Below, one piece after another: positions 26,490 to 36,540 of a stretch of DNA of 44,622 bases. The stretch covers positions 1-44,622 of the forward strand of contig JAUNLH010000011.1 of the NCBI GenBank assembly GCA_030532365.1, in the 5' to 3' direction. This DNA is from Porphyromonas sp. (GTDB lineage Bacteria > Bacteroidota > Bacteroidia > Bacteroidales > Porphyromonadaceae). The first letter of the stretch is position 1; every line of letters begins with the position of its first letter. The translations under genes and the position numbers were made by a program. The notes under the pieces are model-generated. The model was given only the letters and a program-made list of their open reading frames with translations, was not told where the DNA came from and ran no database searches.

Positions 26490-28640
26490 ATGGCAGTTTT
26501 AGAGAACATTAGAGACAAGGCAGGGTGCCTTGTGATCATTATCGGGCTTGGACTGATGGCATTTCTCTTTGGAGATTTCCTCAACGGCTGTGCTTCGGTG
26601 AAGCGTGACCGTGAGATGAATGCTTTTACCGTCAATGGTAAGAATGTCAAGATATACGATTACGAGGATCGCGTGCGCTCGATCGAGGAGATGAACCGCA
26701 TGATGGATCCGTCGGGGCAGAGCCGTAATGAGGCACAGACACATCTACTGCGTAATCAGATATTTAGTAGCATGGTAGCTGAGCAGGTGCTACAAGAGGA
26801 GGCTGAGAAGGTGGGCTTCGTGGTCTCTCCAGCAGAGACTTTCGACCTGATCCAGGGCAAGCATATCTCTCCTGTGATCTTGCAAAATCAGATGTTTGTC
26901 AATCCGGAGACTGGTTTCTTCGACAAGATAGGGCTACTTAACTTCCTTAAGCAGATCAATAGCAAGGGTAGCAACCCTCCTGAGGTGCAGGCACAGATCG
27001 ATCAGATGCGTGCTTGGTGGGTGAGTACGGAGAAGTCGGTACGTGATTACCGCCTGTCTGAGAAGTACGTGTCTCTAGTAGCCAGTGCTATGGGTGCCAA
27101 TGCTCTCGAGGTCGCACATGCCAATAAGGCTGACGCGACTGCCGCTGACCTCCTGTACGTGGCACAGAGCACTTCGGACGTGCCTGAGCTGACAGTCGAG
27201 GCAACGAAGCAGGACCTCCAGAAGTACTACGACAAGCACAAGGAGAGCTTCCGCACCGATGATGCTATGAATGTCGACATCATCTATGCTAATATACGCC
27301 CATCAGAGGCAGACTTTGCCAGCGCAAAGCAGGACATCGTAGATGCTCGTGAGGAGCTCCTTGATGGTCAAGCTCCAGCCATGGTCCTTGATGAATACTC
27401 AGATGCTTCGTACATCGATCTCTTCTTGGAGATGAGCGACTTTAATAACCAGTACTTCCCAGAGGAGTTCTTGAGCTTCCTCGAGGAGGCAAATGTGGGT
27501 GACGTGAGTGGCGTGATCGAGCAGCCTGCTAACTACTCTGTAGCTAAGCTGATGGCGACAAAGATGGCTCCTCGTAACGTGAAGGTGCGCCACATCGTGC
27601 TTGCTCCAGCTGGGTCATTTGAGGGTCAGCCCGATGCCGACAGCTTGCTTACTGCACTCAAGGCTACACCAAGTGACTTTGCCGATGCTGCTTCTAAGTA
27701 CTCTCTAGATCAGAACTCTGCTCCACGTGGCGGCGATCTTGACTGGCTCACAGAGTCGGCTGCTACGCGCTACATCGATGCAGCATTTTCTAACGCTCTC
27801 TTCAACGCAGAGGTAGGTGTGCCCTTTGCCTTTACCTCTAAGTATGGTGAGCACTTGATCCTAGTAGAGGAGCGCGGGGAGACGGTGAAGAAGTACAAGG
27901 TTGCCTATGCCAATAGACAGGTGACTCCTAGCACGGAGACTGAGACCAAGCTATACACCGAGATGGCAAACTTCCTCACCGATAATAGGGATGGCGACCT
28001 TGGTACTGCTGCGATCGATGCAGGATACCAGGTGCTGAATGACATCCATGTCAGCTCTAGCCAACCTTATCTGGCACAGGGTATTATGAACAGTCGCCCG
28101 CTCATCCACTGGGGTATGAAGCAAAAGGCGGGTGCCATCTCTGACGTCACTGAGGCTGAGGGTATGTATGTGATCATGAAGGTCAATAAGATCATCCCTG
28201 CAGGCTACATGCCTCTCGATGCTGTGGCAGACCAGATAAGACCCACTGTGGAGAACGAGCTAAAGCTGGATCGCATGTACGCCGAGCTGAAGAGCCAGGC
28301 TCCGACCGACCTGATGGCTTATGCTGAGAGCATAGATCAGAGCGTAGACACTCTTAACTATGTACAGTACAGCTCTTCAAGGCTTGCAGAGATCGGCTAT
28401 GAGCCTGCTATCAACGCAGTAGCGGCCTTTGCTCCGCTCAATACCCTACAGGCAGTACGAGGTCTCAACGCTATCTACCTCACGACAGTACAGGAGAGAG
28501 TAGACAGCCAGCCCGTTCCCACTGAGCAGGATACCAAGCTGATGCTCGAGGCGAATCGGAGAGGCTATGTGCGTAGCCAGCTGATACCTACCGTCATAGG
28601 TAAGGCTCAATTGAAAGACAACCGCTACAAGTTTCAGTAA
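26490..28640 (+). CDS. PpiD-like membrane-anchored peptidyl-prolyl isomerase / periplasmic chaperone
   Basis: A 716-residue protein with one N-terminal membrane anchor (about residues 13-31) and a large periplasmic part. A SurA_N/PpiD-like chaperone region covers about 40-240. A parvulin (PpiC) domain at about 365-470 begins NVKVRHIVLAP and includes FADAASKYSLDQNSAPRGGD and EHLILVEERGE. PpiD-type proteins help newly exported outer membrane proteins fold at the exit of the Sec channel. It stands alone, reads away from the aguA operon, and ends at a strong hairpin. Length and topology match Bacteroidota PpiD homologues. Confidence 0.9.
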   Translation: MAVLENIRDKAGCLVIIIGLGLMAFLFGDFLNGCASVKRDREMNAFTVNGKNVKIYDYEDRVRSIEEMNRMMDPSGQSRNEAQTHLLRNQIFSSMVAEQVLQEEAEKVGFVVSPAETFDLIQGKHISPVILQNQMFVNPETGFFDKIGLLNFLKQINSKGSNPPEVQAQIDQMRAWWVSTEKSVRDYRLSEKYVSLVASAMGANALEVAHANKADATAADLLYVAQSTSDVPELTVEATKQDLQKYYDKHKESFRTDDAMNVDIIYANIRPSEADFASAKQDIVDAREELLDGQAPAMVLDEYSDASYIDLFLEMSDFNNQYFPEEFLSFLEEANVGDVSGVIEQPANYSVAKLMATKMAPRNVKVRHIVLAPAGSFEGQPDADSLLTALKATPSDFADAASKYSLDQNSAPRGGDLDWLTESAATRYIDAAFSNALFNAEVGVPFAFTSKYGEHLILVEERGETVKKYKVAYANRQVTPSTETETKLYTEMANFLTDNRDGDLGTAAIDAGYQVLNDIHVSSSQPYLAQGIMNSRPLIHWGMKQKAGAISDVTEAEGMYVIMKVNKIIPAGYMPLDAVADQIRPTVENELKLDRMYAELKSQAPTDLMAYAESIDQSVDTLNYVQYSSSRLAEIGYEPAINAVAAFAPLNTLQAVRGLNAIYLTTVQERVDSQPVPTEQDTKLMLEANRRGYVRSQLIPTVIGKAQLKDNRYKFQ

Positions 28641-28663
28641 TCACTTGTAGTATAGATAAATAA

Positions 28664-28699
28664 AAGTGGGGCAGCCTGAAGTATCAGACTGCCCCACTT
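28664..28699. terminator. Bidirectional terminator after the ppiD-like gene
   Basis: AAGTGGGGCAG (28664-28674) pairs perfectly with CTGCCCCACTT (28689-28699), and CTGA/TCAG extends the stem inward. ATTTTAT follows on the plus strand and TTTATTTAT on the minus strand. It separates two convergent genes. Confidence 0.85.
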
Positions 28700-28719
28700 A
28701 TTTTATATCTACTTGGATA

Positions 28720-29631
28720 TTATCTATATATGCTATTCTGAGTAAAGACGCTGAGCGTCTCGAGCCTGATGTCTCCGATCTCTGCAGCTACCTGTGCACT
28801 AGGGCTCGCCATGGTGCTGAGGATCTTGCGAGTGCGGGAGAGGGCAAGTAGCTCGCCAAACTCCTCTATGATCCCCTTTTGCGAGTTGGGCTCCTGTGTA
28901 CTGTAGGTCATGAAGACCCGTTCGCGAAAGAGGGTGGCTAGGCGCTCCTTTTCATCGGAGGAGTTGGTAGTGATGAAGAAGCATACGGTGGGATCTTCCT
29001 CGATCATCTTTTGCATGCGTCGGATGAATAGCTCTGTCGGGCAGTCGTCGATGTTACCCTCAGGGACGTTTCTATTGATATGGACGCCGACCACGTTGCC
29101 TGTCCAGCCGGACATCCTAGAGCGTAGCACATTATTCACTTCAACTGTAGCCTCCAGAGCTGTGTACATCTTGGAGGAGGAGGGTCCCATAGGCACGTCA
29201 GAGGAGATCAGTATGCTCTCACGCTTTCGCCCGAGTAGGCGCTCGAAGTTGAGGTCGAAGTCCTTGGGGAGTTCTCTCGATCTGAGCGAGAAATACCTCT
29301 GGTAGCGAAATACCATAAAGGGCCAAGTGATGAAAAGGTTTCTACGACTAGGCGGAGTATTGATCAGTGTGTCGCGCCAATTGGACTGCCGAATCGTAAC
29401 TGTCACACCCTCATTGATATAGGTAGGCGAGATGGTGAAGAGTCGGTCGGATGGTGTGGGGAAGTCCTCATTCACCAGCCAAATGATATCAATATCTCTC
29501 TCGGCCTTATTTGCCTGATCGATCGCTGAACAGATGACCCTTAGTCTCGTAGCCAACGATCCCGCAGGTACGAGAGTGAGTGCTTTTTTCTCCGCAACAT
29601 TTGTGCTTTTCTGGTCTTGTTTGTCTTTCAT
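28720..29631 (-). CDS. Putative glycosyltransferase (fucosyltransferase-like)
   Basis: A 303-residue soluble protein without signal or membrane segments. The N-terminal part (LTLVPAGSLATRLRVICSAI) resembles the opening of GT-B fold enzymes that bind a nucleotide sugar near a Gly/Arg-rich loop. The C-terminal half has VVGVHINRN, then MQKMIEEDPTVCFFITTNSS, then GELLALSRTRKILSTMASPS. This recalls the H-x-R, F-TD and (S/G)-S-SFS blocks of alpha-1,2/1,6- and O-fucosyltransferase-like families. The similarity is by eye and moderate. It overlaps the flippase stop by 4 nt, which fits a role in surface glycan assembly. Confidence 0.55.
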   Translation of the reverse strand: MKDKQDQKSTNVAEKKALTLVPAGSLATRLRVICSAIDQANKAERDIDIIWLVNEDFPTPSDRLFTISPTYINEGVTVTIRQSNWRDTLINTPPSRRNLFITWPFMVFRYQRYFSLRSRELPKDFDLNFERLLGRKRESILISSDVPMGPSSSKMYTALEATVEVNNVLRSRMSGWTGNVVGVHINRNVPEGNIDDCPTELFIRRMQKMIEEDPTVCFFITTNSSDEKERLATLFRERVFMTYSTQEPNSQKGIIEEFGELLALSRTRKILSTMASPSAQVAAEIGDIRLETLSVFTQNSIYR

Positions 29632-31118
29632 CTCAAACTGCTGATATATGCTTTTACTTCCCGCTGGAGCTCCTTATAGACTTCCAGCCTCCGGAGTAGC
29701 AACCACCCGACTAACACCATCACTGCGGTGCGCCAGAGGCTATCTAGAGCATAGAGCCCGCTCTTCGGCATCCCCCACTCTACTAGCAATAATAGCCCCA
29801 AGATACAAAATATCTGACCCAGCTCCTTGTCGATCGGAGTGACACCTAGCTTGCGCGTGAGGATGTACTGCTGGAAGGAGTTGCTGATGAGAAAGCTGAT
29901 GAGTGTGCTCAGGGCAGCTCCCTCCATACCACAGACTCCGATGAGGTAGTAATTGAGTAGAATCGTGAGGAGCGTGACGATCACAGTGTAGGCTAGGGTC
30001 CAAGGGTAGTACTTCGAGAAGCGGAGGATCGTATTGCCGAAGTTGAAGGTGAGGTCGACCATCCTTGCCAGTCCGAGGACAAAGACTACCCACTTGCCTT
30101 GTACGTAGACCTCGCTATTAGGGATGATGGCGAAGAGGGTATCGATATTGGTCCATATAAGCAAGAAGAGGATCATAGCGGCTAGTAGCTGATGGTGAGA
30201 TACACGCCTGTAGATCTGTGCTACATGCTCGCGGTCTTCCTCATACAGGGCGGCTGAGACATAGGGTGAACTCATGCTCATCAGAGAGCGCGCTGGCATC
30301 TCGATGATTGCGATGATAAAAAATGCTATGGTGTAGATACCGCCGTACATAAAGCCCATTTGACTAGAGACCATAAAGAGGTCTAAGCGGGTGACGATCG
30401 TACCTCCGAGGGCAGAGAGTACCGTGAAGAGGGTATACTTGGTGAAGTCTTGCTTGATCTCCCTTGATACTGGCGCTATCCTGGCACGCAATCCGGTGGG
30501 GTTTATCTTCGTAACATAGAGCAGGTCGAGTAGCACACAAAGCCCATAGCTTAGCACAAAGAGCCAGACGAAGCTACGAAAGGAGAGGTGCGTGAGACCG
30601 TATGTGAGGTAACTCCCAAGTAGCAGTAAGCGCAGCACCACTTCGCGTATTAGCTTTGGCATTGCTACACGTTGCTTCACAGAGGCATACACCTCAAAAG
30701 TGGTCAAGTACATGATAAAAGCCATCAGAGGTACTACTAGGTAGAAGTATGAGTCGAAGAGACCGCTCGCGTCGCTGGCTGAAAAGTATCGGACAAGTGG
30801 CTCTCGGAGCAAGAAATATAGCACTGTGAATAAGATGAAGCCCAAGGCAGGGATCATCAAGACCCACTTCAGAAAGCCCTTATCTGCACCATCTTCCGTC
30901 TTGAAATGGGGGTAATACCTAACGATGGACGACTGTGACGCGAGCAGAGCTAGACCTCCGATCAGTGTCGCTACCTCTACCAGCACCCTTGTGAGCCCAA
31001 GCTCCTCAGGGGTTAGATACAGCGTCACAAGAAAAAAGGTGGTGATGAAGCCGATCATTGCTCCGATGAGCGTCACCACTGTACCCTTAGCACTCTGACG
31101 AAAGACAACACTATCCAT
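29628..31118 (-). CDS. Polysaccharide flippase (Wzx-like, MOP superfamily)
   Basis: A 496-residue integral membrane protein with about 14 hydrophobic segments and the layout of oligosaccharide flippases. The N-terminal stretch begins QSAKGTVVTLIGAMIGFITT, and TPEELGLTRVLVEVATLIG follows, a common start in Bacteroidota Wzx-type proteins. Such proteins move lipid-linked oligosaccharides across the inner membrane. It sits between gldH (17 nt upstream in the direction of reading) and the glycosyltransferase-like gene (4-nt overlap). The substrate, possibly LPS or capsule repeat units, is not visible. Confidence 0.85.
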   Translation of the reverse strand: MDSVVFRQSAKGTVVTLIGAMIGFITTFFLVTLYLTPEELGLTRVLVEVATLIGGLALLASQSSIVRYYPHFKTEDGADKGFLKWVLMIPALGFILFTVLYFLLREPLVRYFSASDASGLFDSYFYLVVPLMAFIMYLTTFEVYASVKQRVAMPKLIREVVLRLLLLGSYLTYGLTHLSFRSFVWLFVLSYGLCVLLDLLYVTKINPTGLRARIAPVSREIKQDFTKYTLFTVLSALGGTIVTRLDLFMVSSQMGFMYGGIYTIAFFIIAIIEMPARSLMSMSSPYVSAALYEEDREHVAQIYRRVSHHQLLAAMILFLLIWTNIDTLFAIIPNSEVYVQGKWVVFVLGLARMVDLTFNFGNTILRFSKYYPWTLAYTVIVTLLTILLNYYLIGVCGMEGAALSTLISFLISNSFQQYILTRKLGVTPIDKELGQIFCILGLLLLVEWGMPKSGLYALDSLWRTAVMVLVGWLLLRRLEVYKELQREVKAYISSLR

Positions 31119-31135
31119 AGCCCCTAGTTCGATCT

Positions 31136-31645
31136 CTACTTACGCTCAATGATAAGTCCAATCTCCACGACACCGTGTATCTCCTCGTCTGTCATGAGTT
31201 GCTGAAAGCTGTAAGTATAAACTCCCTTCTCATCAAAAACCTTCCCCTCCTCCACTAAGAACTCTCTCATCCAAAGGTTATATCCACCATAGGGGAGCTG
31301 ATCTTCTTTCTTAGTCGGCACTTGTATCACTTGGCGATCAAACTGACGTGAGGGGGACTCTCGCAGGACTCCTACTCCGATGCTATTTAGCTTGTAATGC
31401 GGGTTTGTCCGCATTACACCCATGACACGGTATTCTTCCGAAGGCTCCTCCACCAGCACTGCAAAGAAGTACTCCTCTCCACGCTGCCAAGAGGTGTCGG
31501 GGATGGGGATAAAGTGGCCATACACTTGATCTGGCAGCTTCTCTCGGCCGCAACTACAGCTACTCGCAAGTAGCAGTAAGGGGAGGGCGAGATGCATGAC
31601 CACGCTCCCCCACTTCGCACGTGTATGCCACGAAGAGCACATCAC
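31136..31645 (-). CDS. gldH: GldH-family gliding-motility-associated lipoprotein
   Basis: A 169-residue lipoprotein with lipobox LLASSC (Cys30) and a second Cys at 32. Its length, its beta-rich body, and above all its position directly after a PSP1/RicT gene match GldH, which is widespread in Bacteroidota, including species that do not glide. GldH was defined by its need in Flavobacterium gliding; its role in non-gliders is not established. The start overlaps the ricT stop by 4 nt. The sequence itself is divergent, so the name rests partly on gene order. Confidence 0.7.
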   Translation of the reverse strand: MMCSSWHTRAKWGSVVMHLALPLLLLASSCSCGREKLPDQVYGHFIPIPDTSWQRGEEYFFAVLVEEPSEEYRVMGVMRTNPHYKLNSIGVGVLRESPSRQFDRQVIQVPTKKEDQLPYGGYNLWMREFLVEEGKVFDEKGVYTYSFQQLMTDEEIHGVVEIGLIIERK

Positions 31646-32955
31646 TCATCACCACGACTTCGGGTATTCGGCTCACCTTCCCTGCCTCTACCGGGTGAGC
31701 GACGTCGACGTCTGTTTCGGCTGCTATGCACTCGGCGCTCCTCATTCGTCTTAGTCCGATTGCTCGCCATACGGGTCTCCTCTTGCTGTGGCTTCTCCTT
31801 TCGGCGGCGCCTCCTACGGCCGTTCGATTTCTTCTTCTCCTCAGTATCGAAGCGGGTGAGACTGGAAGTCTCTAGTATGTCCTTTGACTTACTGCGAGAG
31901 GCCTCTGCATGAAAGGTCTCCTCATCATGCGTAAGGCTGTATGGCTTCACTCCCTCCTCATTTGCTCGGATGATGGCATACGCCCTCTCGCTAGATATAG
32001 TCACGGGCTCGGCTTGTTCGTACTTCTGCCTGCCCTGCAATACATAAGTGACGTCGCCCGAGAGTATATCTGCCTTGATCTGCTTATGCGTACCCACCTC
32101 AGTCTCAAGCCGAATATCACGAGCGGGTAGCTTCTGTCTCGCTTCGCAATAGGTATCGACCTCAAAGTTGATGCAGCACTTGAGCTTACCGCACTGACCT
32201 GCGAGCTTCTGCGGATTCATGGAGAAGTCTTGAAGTCGAGCCGCTTGGGTGCCGACGGAGACGAAGTTGGTCATCCACCCTGCACAGCATAGATGTCTGC
32301 CACACGGTCCTATACCTCCGATCCTACCGGCCTCCTGTCTCACGCCTATCTGTCGCATCTCTACGCGTATGCGAAATGCCCTAGCCAACTCCTTGATCAG
32401 CTGACGAAAGTCGACCCTCCCATCGGCTATATAGTAAAAAATCGCCTTTTGTCCATCGCCCTGATACTCCACATCGCTGATCTTCATCTCCAGTCCTAGT
32501 CCTCTCGCGATCTGACGACTCTGGATCATGACACTCTGCTCCATTGCCTTCATCTCACGATATCGCGACATGTCAGCATCGGTAGCGAGGCGGTACACCT
32601 TCAGGGGTGGCTCTTGCTCTTGATTGCGCTTATGAAACTGCCGCTCGCGTAGCTTCTTCATCTGCCTTTGCACCAGCTTCCCGGTGAGCGTCACCTCACC
32701 GATATCGTGCCCGGGATAAGCCTCGACCGCCACCATATCTCCCTTGCGGAGCGGTATATGGTCGAGATTGAGGTAATACCCCTTTCGGGTGTGCTTAAAC
32801 TGCACCTCTACGTACTGCTCCTCCTCCCAAGTCACGGGGAGGTCGAGTAGGTAGTCAAAGGTATTGAGGTGCCGACGCATACAGTTGGTACACCCCTCTG
32901 CCTTGATCTCTGTTCTCTTGAAATGTGTTGACGGTGTTTCGTCGTTATATGACAT
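31642..32955 (-). CDS. ricT: PSP1-domain protein, RicT (YaaT) homologue
   Basis: A 437-residue cytosolic protein. The PSP1 core (about residues 45-275) carries Cys clusters GPCGRHLCC (Cys218, 223, 224) and CGKLKCC (Cys255, 260, 261), and an extra N-terminal CTNC pair lies at 22-25. In Bacillus, RicT with RicA and RicF forms an Fe-S complex that affects RNase Y-dependent RNA processing; homologues in this phylum are uncharacterised. The C-terminal 100 residues are highly basic (KSNGRRRRRRKEK) and probably disordered, suggesting RNA contact. It leads the operon with gldH, a flippase and a glycosyltransferase-like gene. Confidence 0.9.
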   Translation of the reverse strand: MSYNDETPSTHFKRTEIKAEGCTNCMRRHLNTFDYLLDLPVTWEEEQYVEVQFKHTRKGYYLNLDHIPLRKGDMVAVEAYPGHDIGEVTLTGKLVQRQMKKLRERQFHKRNQEQEPPLKVYRLATDADMSRYREMKAMEQSVMIQSRQIARGLGLEMKISDVEYQGDGQKAIFYYIADGRVDFRQLIKELARAFRIRVEMRQIGVRQEAGRIGGIGPCGRHLCCAGWMTNFVSVGTQAARLQDFSMNPQKLAGQCGKLKCCINFEVDTYCEARQKLPARDIRLETEVGTHKQIKADILSGDVTYVLQGRQKYEQAEPVTISSERAYAIIRANEEGVKPYSLTHDEETFHAEASRSKSKDILETSSLTRFDTEEKKKSNGRRRRRRKEKPQQEETRMASNRTKTNEERRVHSSRNRRRRRSPGRGREGEPNTRSRGDE

Positions 32956-33038
32956 GCTATCGTTGCTCTATTTATGTTCGTTCCCTCTACCCCCTATTTT
33001 ACTGCCATTGTACTGAAAATGGCACTCTTAGTCGTATA

Positions 33039-33070
33039 CAAACTTACACTTTTCGTTTCAGTACCACAAA
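33039..33070 (-). promoter_or_regulatory. Promoter of the ricT-gldH-flippase operon
   Basis: On the minus strand, TTTG (33070-33067) and TAAGTTTG (33046-33039) are separated by 20 nt, a full consensus match. The leader to the ricT ATG is about 80 nt. The rest of 32956-33154 shows no gene. Confidence 0.7.
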
Positions 33071-33154
33071 TAGAGACTCACACCTATCTCAAATACGCAA
33101 GAGGAGAGCAGATAGCCGTGACACCCCTCTCACAGTCATCCACTCTCCAAAAGG

Positions 33155-33227
33155 AGCGGTAGGCGGGGTTCGAACCCGTGACCTTTGGCTTGGGAAGCCA
33201 ATGCTCTACCAACTGAGCTACTACCGC
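33155..33227 (-). tRNA. tRNA-Gly(CCC)
   Basis: A complete 73-nt cloverleaf on the minus strand. The acceptor stem pairs GCGGTAG with CTACCGC, with discriminator T and no encoded CCA. The D stem is GCTC/GAGC. The anticodon stem TTGGC/GCCAA encloses TTCCCAA, giving anticodon CCC (GGG codons), and the T loop is TTCGAAC. Confidence 0.96.
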
Positions 33228-33239
33228 AATCTGATATTG

Positions 33240-33269
33240 CAAAGATAGCTAAAAAAGCTAATTTTGCAA
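33240..33269 (-). promoter_or_regulatory. Promoter of tRNA-Gly
   Basis: On the minus strand, TTG (33269-33267) and TATCTTTG (33247-33240) are separated by 19 nt. The -7 box ends 12 nt before the mature tRNA. It lies in the short gap after pflA, so the tRNA has its own promoter. Confidence 0.7.
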
Positions 33270-33276
33270 CACCCTC

Positions 33277-34008
33277 CTATCTGCCTTGCACCCAGACCTT
33301 TGTGAAGTATTTCTCAAACTCCACCGCCAGTCGCTCCACCTCCTCTCGGGTGTGCTCCTCGACGCCCTCTAGCTTGTACGGCAGACCCAGCTCCTTGTAC
33401 TTATGAACTCCAAAGGTATGGTAGGGCAACACCTCCACCCTATCCAGGTTGGCATAGCCCGCATAGCGCTCTCCGATGAGACGTATGTCCTCCGCGGTAT
33501 CGTTCTGCCCAGGGATCATCACGCAGCGAAGCCTCATCGGGATCCCCTGCTCCTCGAGATAGTCTGCGAAGTCCTTAACCCTCTCGTTGTGGCGCTCGGT
33601 GATCACACGGTGCTTCTCCGGGTGGACCGCCTTCACATCGAGCAAGACCATATCGGTCATCTTCAGCACCTCCTTGGCACTGTCATTCAGCACACTACCA
33701 TTGGTGTCGATCACCGTGTGGATCCCCTCCTCCTTAAGTGCACCTACGACCTCTATGAGCGCATCAGCCTGAAGTAGAGGCTCTCCACCCGAGAAGGTCA
33801 CCCCACCCCGCTTGCCAAAGAAGCCCTTCTCACTACGGGCTCTCCGCAAGATCTCCTCTGTAGAGACCATGCCACCACCCCGCAGTGTGATTGTATCAGG
33901 ATTGGCACAATAGCTGCAGCGAAAGTTACATCCTTGCAAAAAGACGACGAGCCGGAGTCCCGGCCCGTCGAATGTCCCCATGGACTCAAATGAGTGTACG
34001 CTTAGCAT
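33277..34008 (-). CDS. pflA: Pyruvate formate-lyase activating enzyme
   Basis: A radical SAM enzyme of 243 residues that creates the glycyl radical on pyruvate formate-lyase. The [4Fe-4S] motif CNFRCSYC gives Cys27, 31 and 34, and the GGEPLL motif follows (TFSGGEPLLQ). The length is that of classical PflA, without the extra ferredoxin insert of some activases. It begins 9 nt after pflB, so the enzyme and its activator are co-transcribed. Confidence 0.96.
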   Translation of the reverse strand: MLSVHSFESMGTFDGPGLRLVVFLQGCNFRCSYCANPDTITLRGGGMVSTEEILRRARSEKGFFGKRGGVTFSGGEPLLQADALIEVVGALKEEGIHTVIDTNGSVLNDSAKEVLKMTDMVLLDVKAVHPEKHRVITERHNERVKDFADYLEEQGIPMRLRCVMIPGQNDTAEDIRLIGERYAGYANLDRVEVLPYHTFGVHKYKELGLPYKLEGVEEHTREEVERLAVEFEKYFTKVWVQGR

Positions 34009-34017
34009 CGCCTTGCA

Positions 34018-36243
34018 TTATCTCTTTTCGTGGAAGCTCCTCGCGATCACCTCCAGCTGATGCTCACGGCTGAGTTTCACGAAGTTAACGGCATACCCCG
34101 ACACACGTATCGTAAGCTGAGGGTACTCTTCCGGGTGTTCCATAGCGTGCTCCAGCATCGCCCTATCTAGGACGTTGACATTGAGGTGATGGGCATCGTT
34201 GGAGAAGTAACCATTCATCATATCTATGAGGTTATCCACCTGCTCCTCACGGTCACCACCGAGTGAGTGAGGCACGATGCTAAAGGTGTTGCTCACACCG
34301 TCTTGCGACTTCGCGTAGTCGATCTTTGAGACTGAGAGCAGCGAAGCCACCGCACCGTGGTTATCTCTACCGTGCATGGGGTTCGCTCCTGGAGCAAAGG
34401 CTACGCCCTTCGCACGTCCGTCTGGGGTGGCACCTGTCTTCTTACCATACATCACGTTAGAAGTGATGGTAAGGATCGAGAGGGTCGGCACTGCGTTGCG
34501 GTAGACAGGCAGCTCGCTCAGAAGATCACTGAAGTAGTCCACCACACCCTTTGCCAGTAGGTCTACCCTATCATCGTCATTGCCGTAGAAAGGGAAGTCG
34601 CCCTCTGTATCAAATCCTACCGAAAGTCCCTCCTCATTGCGGCGCACCCTCACCTGCGCATACTTGATGGCTGAGAGCGAGTCAGCTACAATAGAGAGCC
34701 CTGCTGCACCGTAAGCGATATTGATCGCAGGGTTGGTGTCGATAAGCGCCATCTGGGCACGCTCGTAGTAATACTTATCATGCATGTAGTGGATGATATT
34801 CATCGCCTCGTTGTACACACGTGCTACCTGCTTGAGTACCAGCTTGTAGTTAGCGATCACTTCGTCGTAGTCCAGCACATCGCTCTTTAGAGGCTCGATG
34901 CCCTCTACCACCACTGTACCGGTATTCTCACAGCGACCTCCGTTGATCGCAAGTAGAAGTGCCTTTGCAAGGTTAGCCCTCGCACCGAAAAATTGTATCT
35001 GCTTACCGATCTCCTGATACGACACACAGCAGGCGATACCATAGTCGTCCGATCCCCTCGTGGCACGCATCAAGTCGTCATTTTCATACTGGATCGAAGA
35101 GGTATCGATCGATACCTGAGCGCAAAACTCCTTAAAGCCCTGTGGCAGATCCTCCGCCCAAAGCACAGTGATATTAGGCTCTGGAGATGGGCCAAGGTTG
35201 TAAAGGGTCTGGAGAAAACGGTAGGAGGTCTTCGTCACCTTGTGGCGACCATCAGCGAGCCGACCACCCAAAGACTCTGTGACCCAAGTTGGATCGCCCG
35301 CAAAGATCTCATTATAAGAGTCCATGCGCAGGTGGCGCACCATCCTCAGCTTGATCACAAACTGATCGATCAGCTCCTGTGCAAAGACCTCATCTATATG
35401 ACCCTCCTGCAGGTCATACTCGATGTAAATGTCTAAAAATGAACTTACATTACCAAGCGACATGGCAGCACCATCCTGCTCCTTCACCGCTGCGAGATAA
35501 GCCATATATACCCACTGCACTGCCTCCTGAGCCGACTCCGCAGGGCGAGAAAGATCAAGCCCATAAGCGTCTCCCAGCTGCTTCATCTCCTCAAGAGCGT
35601 GGATCTGCATATTCACCTCCTCACGCAGGCGGATCTGCTCGTCGGTCATAGGTCCAGTGAGTGCCTGGAGGTCAGCTTTCTTTGCCTCGATCAGCCGATC
35701 CAGACCATAGAGAGCTAAGCGCCTGTAGTCACCGATGATACGACCACGCGCATAGTTATCAGGCAGTCCGGTGAGGAAGCCAAGCGAGCGATACGTACGT
35801 ATCTCATCGGTATAAGCGTCAAAGACACCATCATTATGCGTCTTGCGATACTTCGTGAAGATCTCCTGAACCTTCGGAGATAGCTCTATACCACGCTCCT
35901 TACAAGCCTTGTACACCACACGGACACCGCCATAGGGCTTGATGGCTCTCTTCAGCAGCTCATCGGTCTGTAGTCCTACGATCAGTTCGTTTTCCCTATC
36001 GATATACCCCGCAGCGTGCGATGCGATAGAGGAGATCGTCTCAGCATCGATGGCGCGAACTCCATCGTTGTCAAACTCCTCCTTAAGCGCCTGCTTACAT
36101 ACCTCCCAGACCTTCTTAGTCCGCTCACTCGGACCTTGTAAAAATGAGCTATCACCATCGTAAGGTGTCACGTTGCGTAGCAGGAAGTCCCGAACATCGA
36201 TCTCCGTCTCCCACCGACCAGACTTAAACATATCCATCATCAC
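34018..36243 (-). CDS. pflB: Formate C-acetyltransferase (pyruvate formate-lyase)
   Basis: PflB converts pyruvate and CoA to acetyl-CoA and formate under anoxic conditions. The 741-residue length is usual. The active-site Cys pair is Cys405-Cys406 (GIACCVSY), and the glycyl-radical motif RVSGYAVNF has Gly716. The annotated start has three Met codons close together ([10 protein letters not shown]), and the fourth-codon region or residue 5 may be used instead. A strong promoter lies about 75 nt upstream and pflA follows. Its presence marks a fermentative anaerobe. Confidence 0.97.
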   Translation of the reverse strand: MMMDMFKSGRWETEIDVRDFLLRNVTPYDGDSSFLQGPSERTKKVWEVCKQALKEEFDNDGVRAIDAETISSIASHAAGYIDRENELIVGLQTDELLKRAIKPYGGVRVVYKACKERGIELSPKVQEIFTKYRKTHNDGVFDAYTDEIRTYRSLGFLTGLPDNYARGRIIGDYRRLALYGLDRLIEAKKADLQALTGPMTDEQIRLREEVNMQIHALEEMKQLGDAYGLDLSRPAESAQEAVQWVYMAYLAAVKEQDGAAMSLGNVSSFLDIYIEYDLQEGHIDEVFAQELIDQFVIKLRMVRHLRMDSYNEIFAGDPTWVTESLGGRLADGRHKVTKTSYRFLQTLYNLGPSPEPNITVLWAEDLPQGFKEFCAQVSIDTSSIQYENDDLMRATRGSDDYGIACCVSYQEIGKQIQFFGARANLAKALLLAINGGRCENTGTVVVEGIEPLKSDVLDYDEVIANYKLVLKQVARVYNEAMNIIHYMHDKYYYERAQMALIDTNPAINIAYGAAGLSIVADSLSAIKYAQVRVRRNEEGLSVGFDTEGDFPFYGNDDDRVDLLAKGVVDYFSDLLSELPVYRNAVPTLSILTITSNVMYGKKTGATPDGRAKGVAFAPGANPMHGRDNHGAVASLLSVSKIDYAKSQDGVSNTFSIVPHSLGGDREEQVDNLIDMMNGYFSNDAHHLNVNVLDRAMLEHAMEHPEEYPQLTIRVSGYAVNFVKLSREHQLEVIARSFHEKR

Positions 36244-36315
36244 AAAGTATCTAATATTTTATGGTATAAATCTACTTGCTCACAAGGCATCCTCAGACCA
36301 CCTCGCATTGCAATG

Positions 36316-36346
36316 CAAAGATAACAAAGTATATATTCATTTGCAA
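36316..36346 (-). promoter_or_regulatory. Promoter of pflB-pflA
   Basis: On the minus strand, TTG (36346-36344) and TATCTTTG (36323-36316) are separated by 20 nt, a full match to the phylum consensus. The leader to the pflB start is about 70 nt. Confidence 0.7.
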
Positions 36347-36411
36347 CCTACACTAAACAATTATGAAACATTCAGCTCAAACGACCTTACAATACAATGG
36401 GGATAAAAGGG

Positions 36412-36513
36412 AGTTCGGAACTTCGGGAAATTTTAGTTGGGAACTTAGAGTTGTCGAAGTTCCCAACTTAGATGCATCGAAGTTCCCAACTTAATTTTTT
36501 TAAGTTCGGAGGT
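36412..36513. repeat. Palindromic 23-nt-period array, copy D
   Basis: Cores start at 36412 (GAGTTCGGAACTT), 36435 (TAGTTGGGAACTT), 36458 and 36481 (both AAGTTCCCAACTT), each exactly 23 nt apart. The terminal unit AAGTTCGGAGG begins at 36503. The array lies between the divergent pflB and DUF4837 genes. Confidence 0.85.
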
Positions 36514-36540
36514 CGTGTGTTTCCCACACTAGATCTAACG

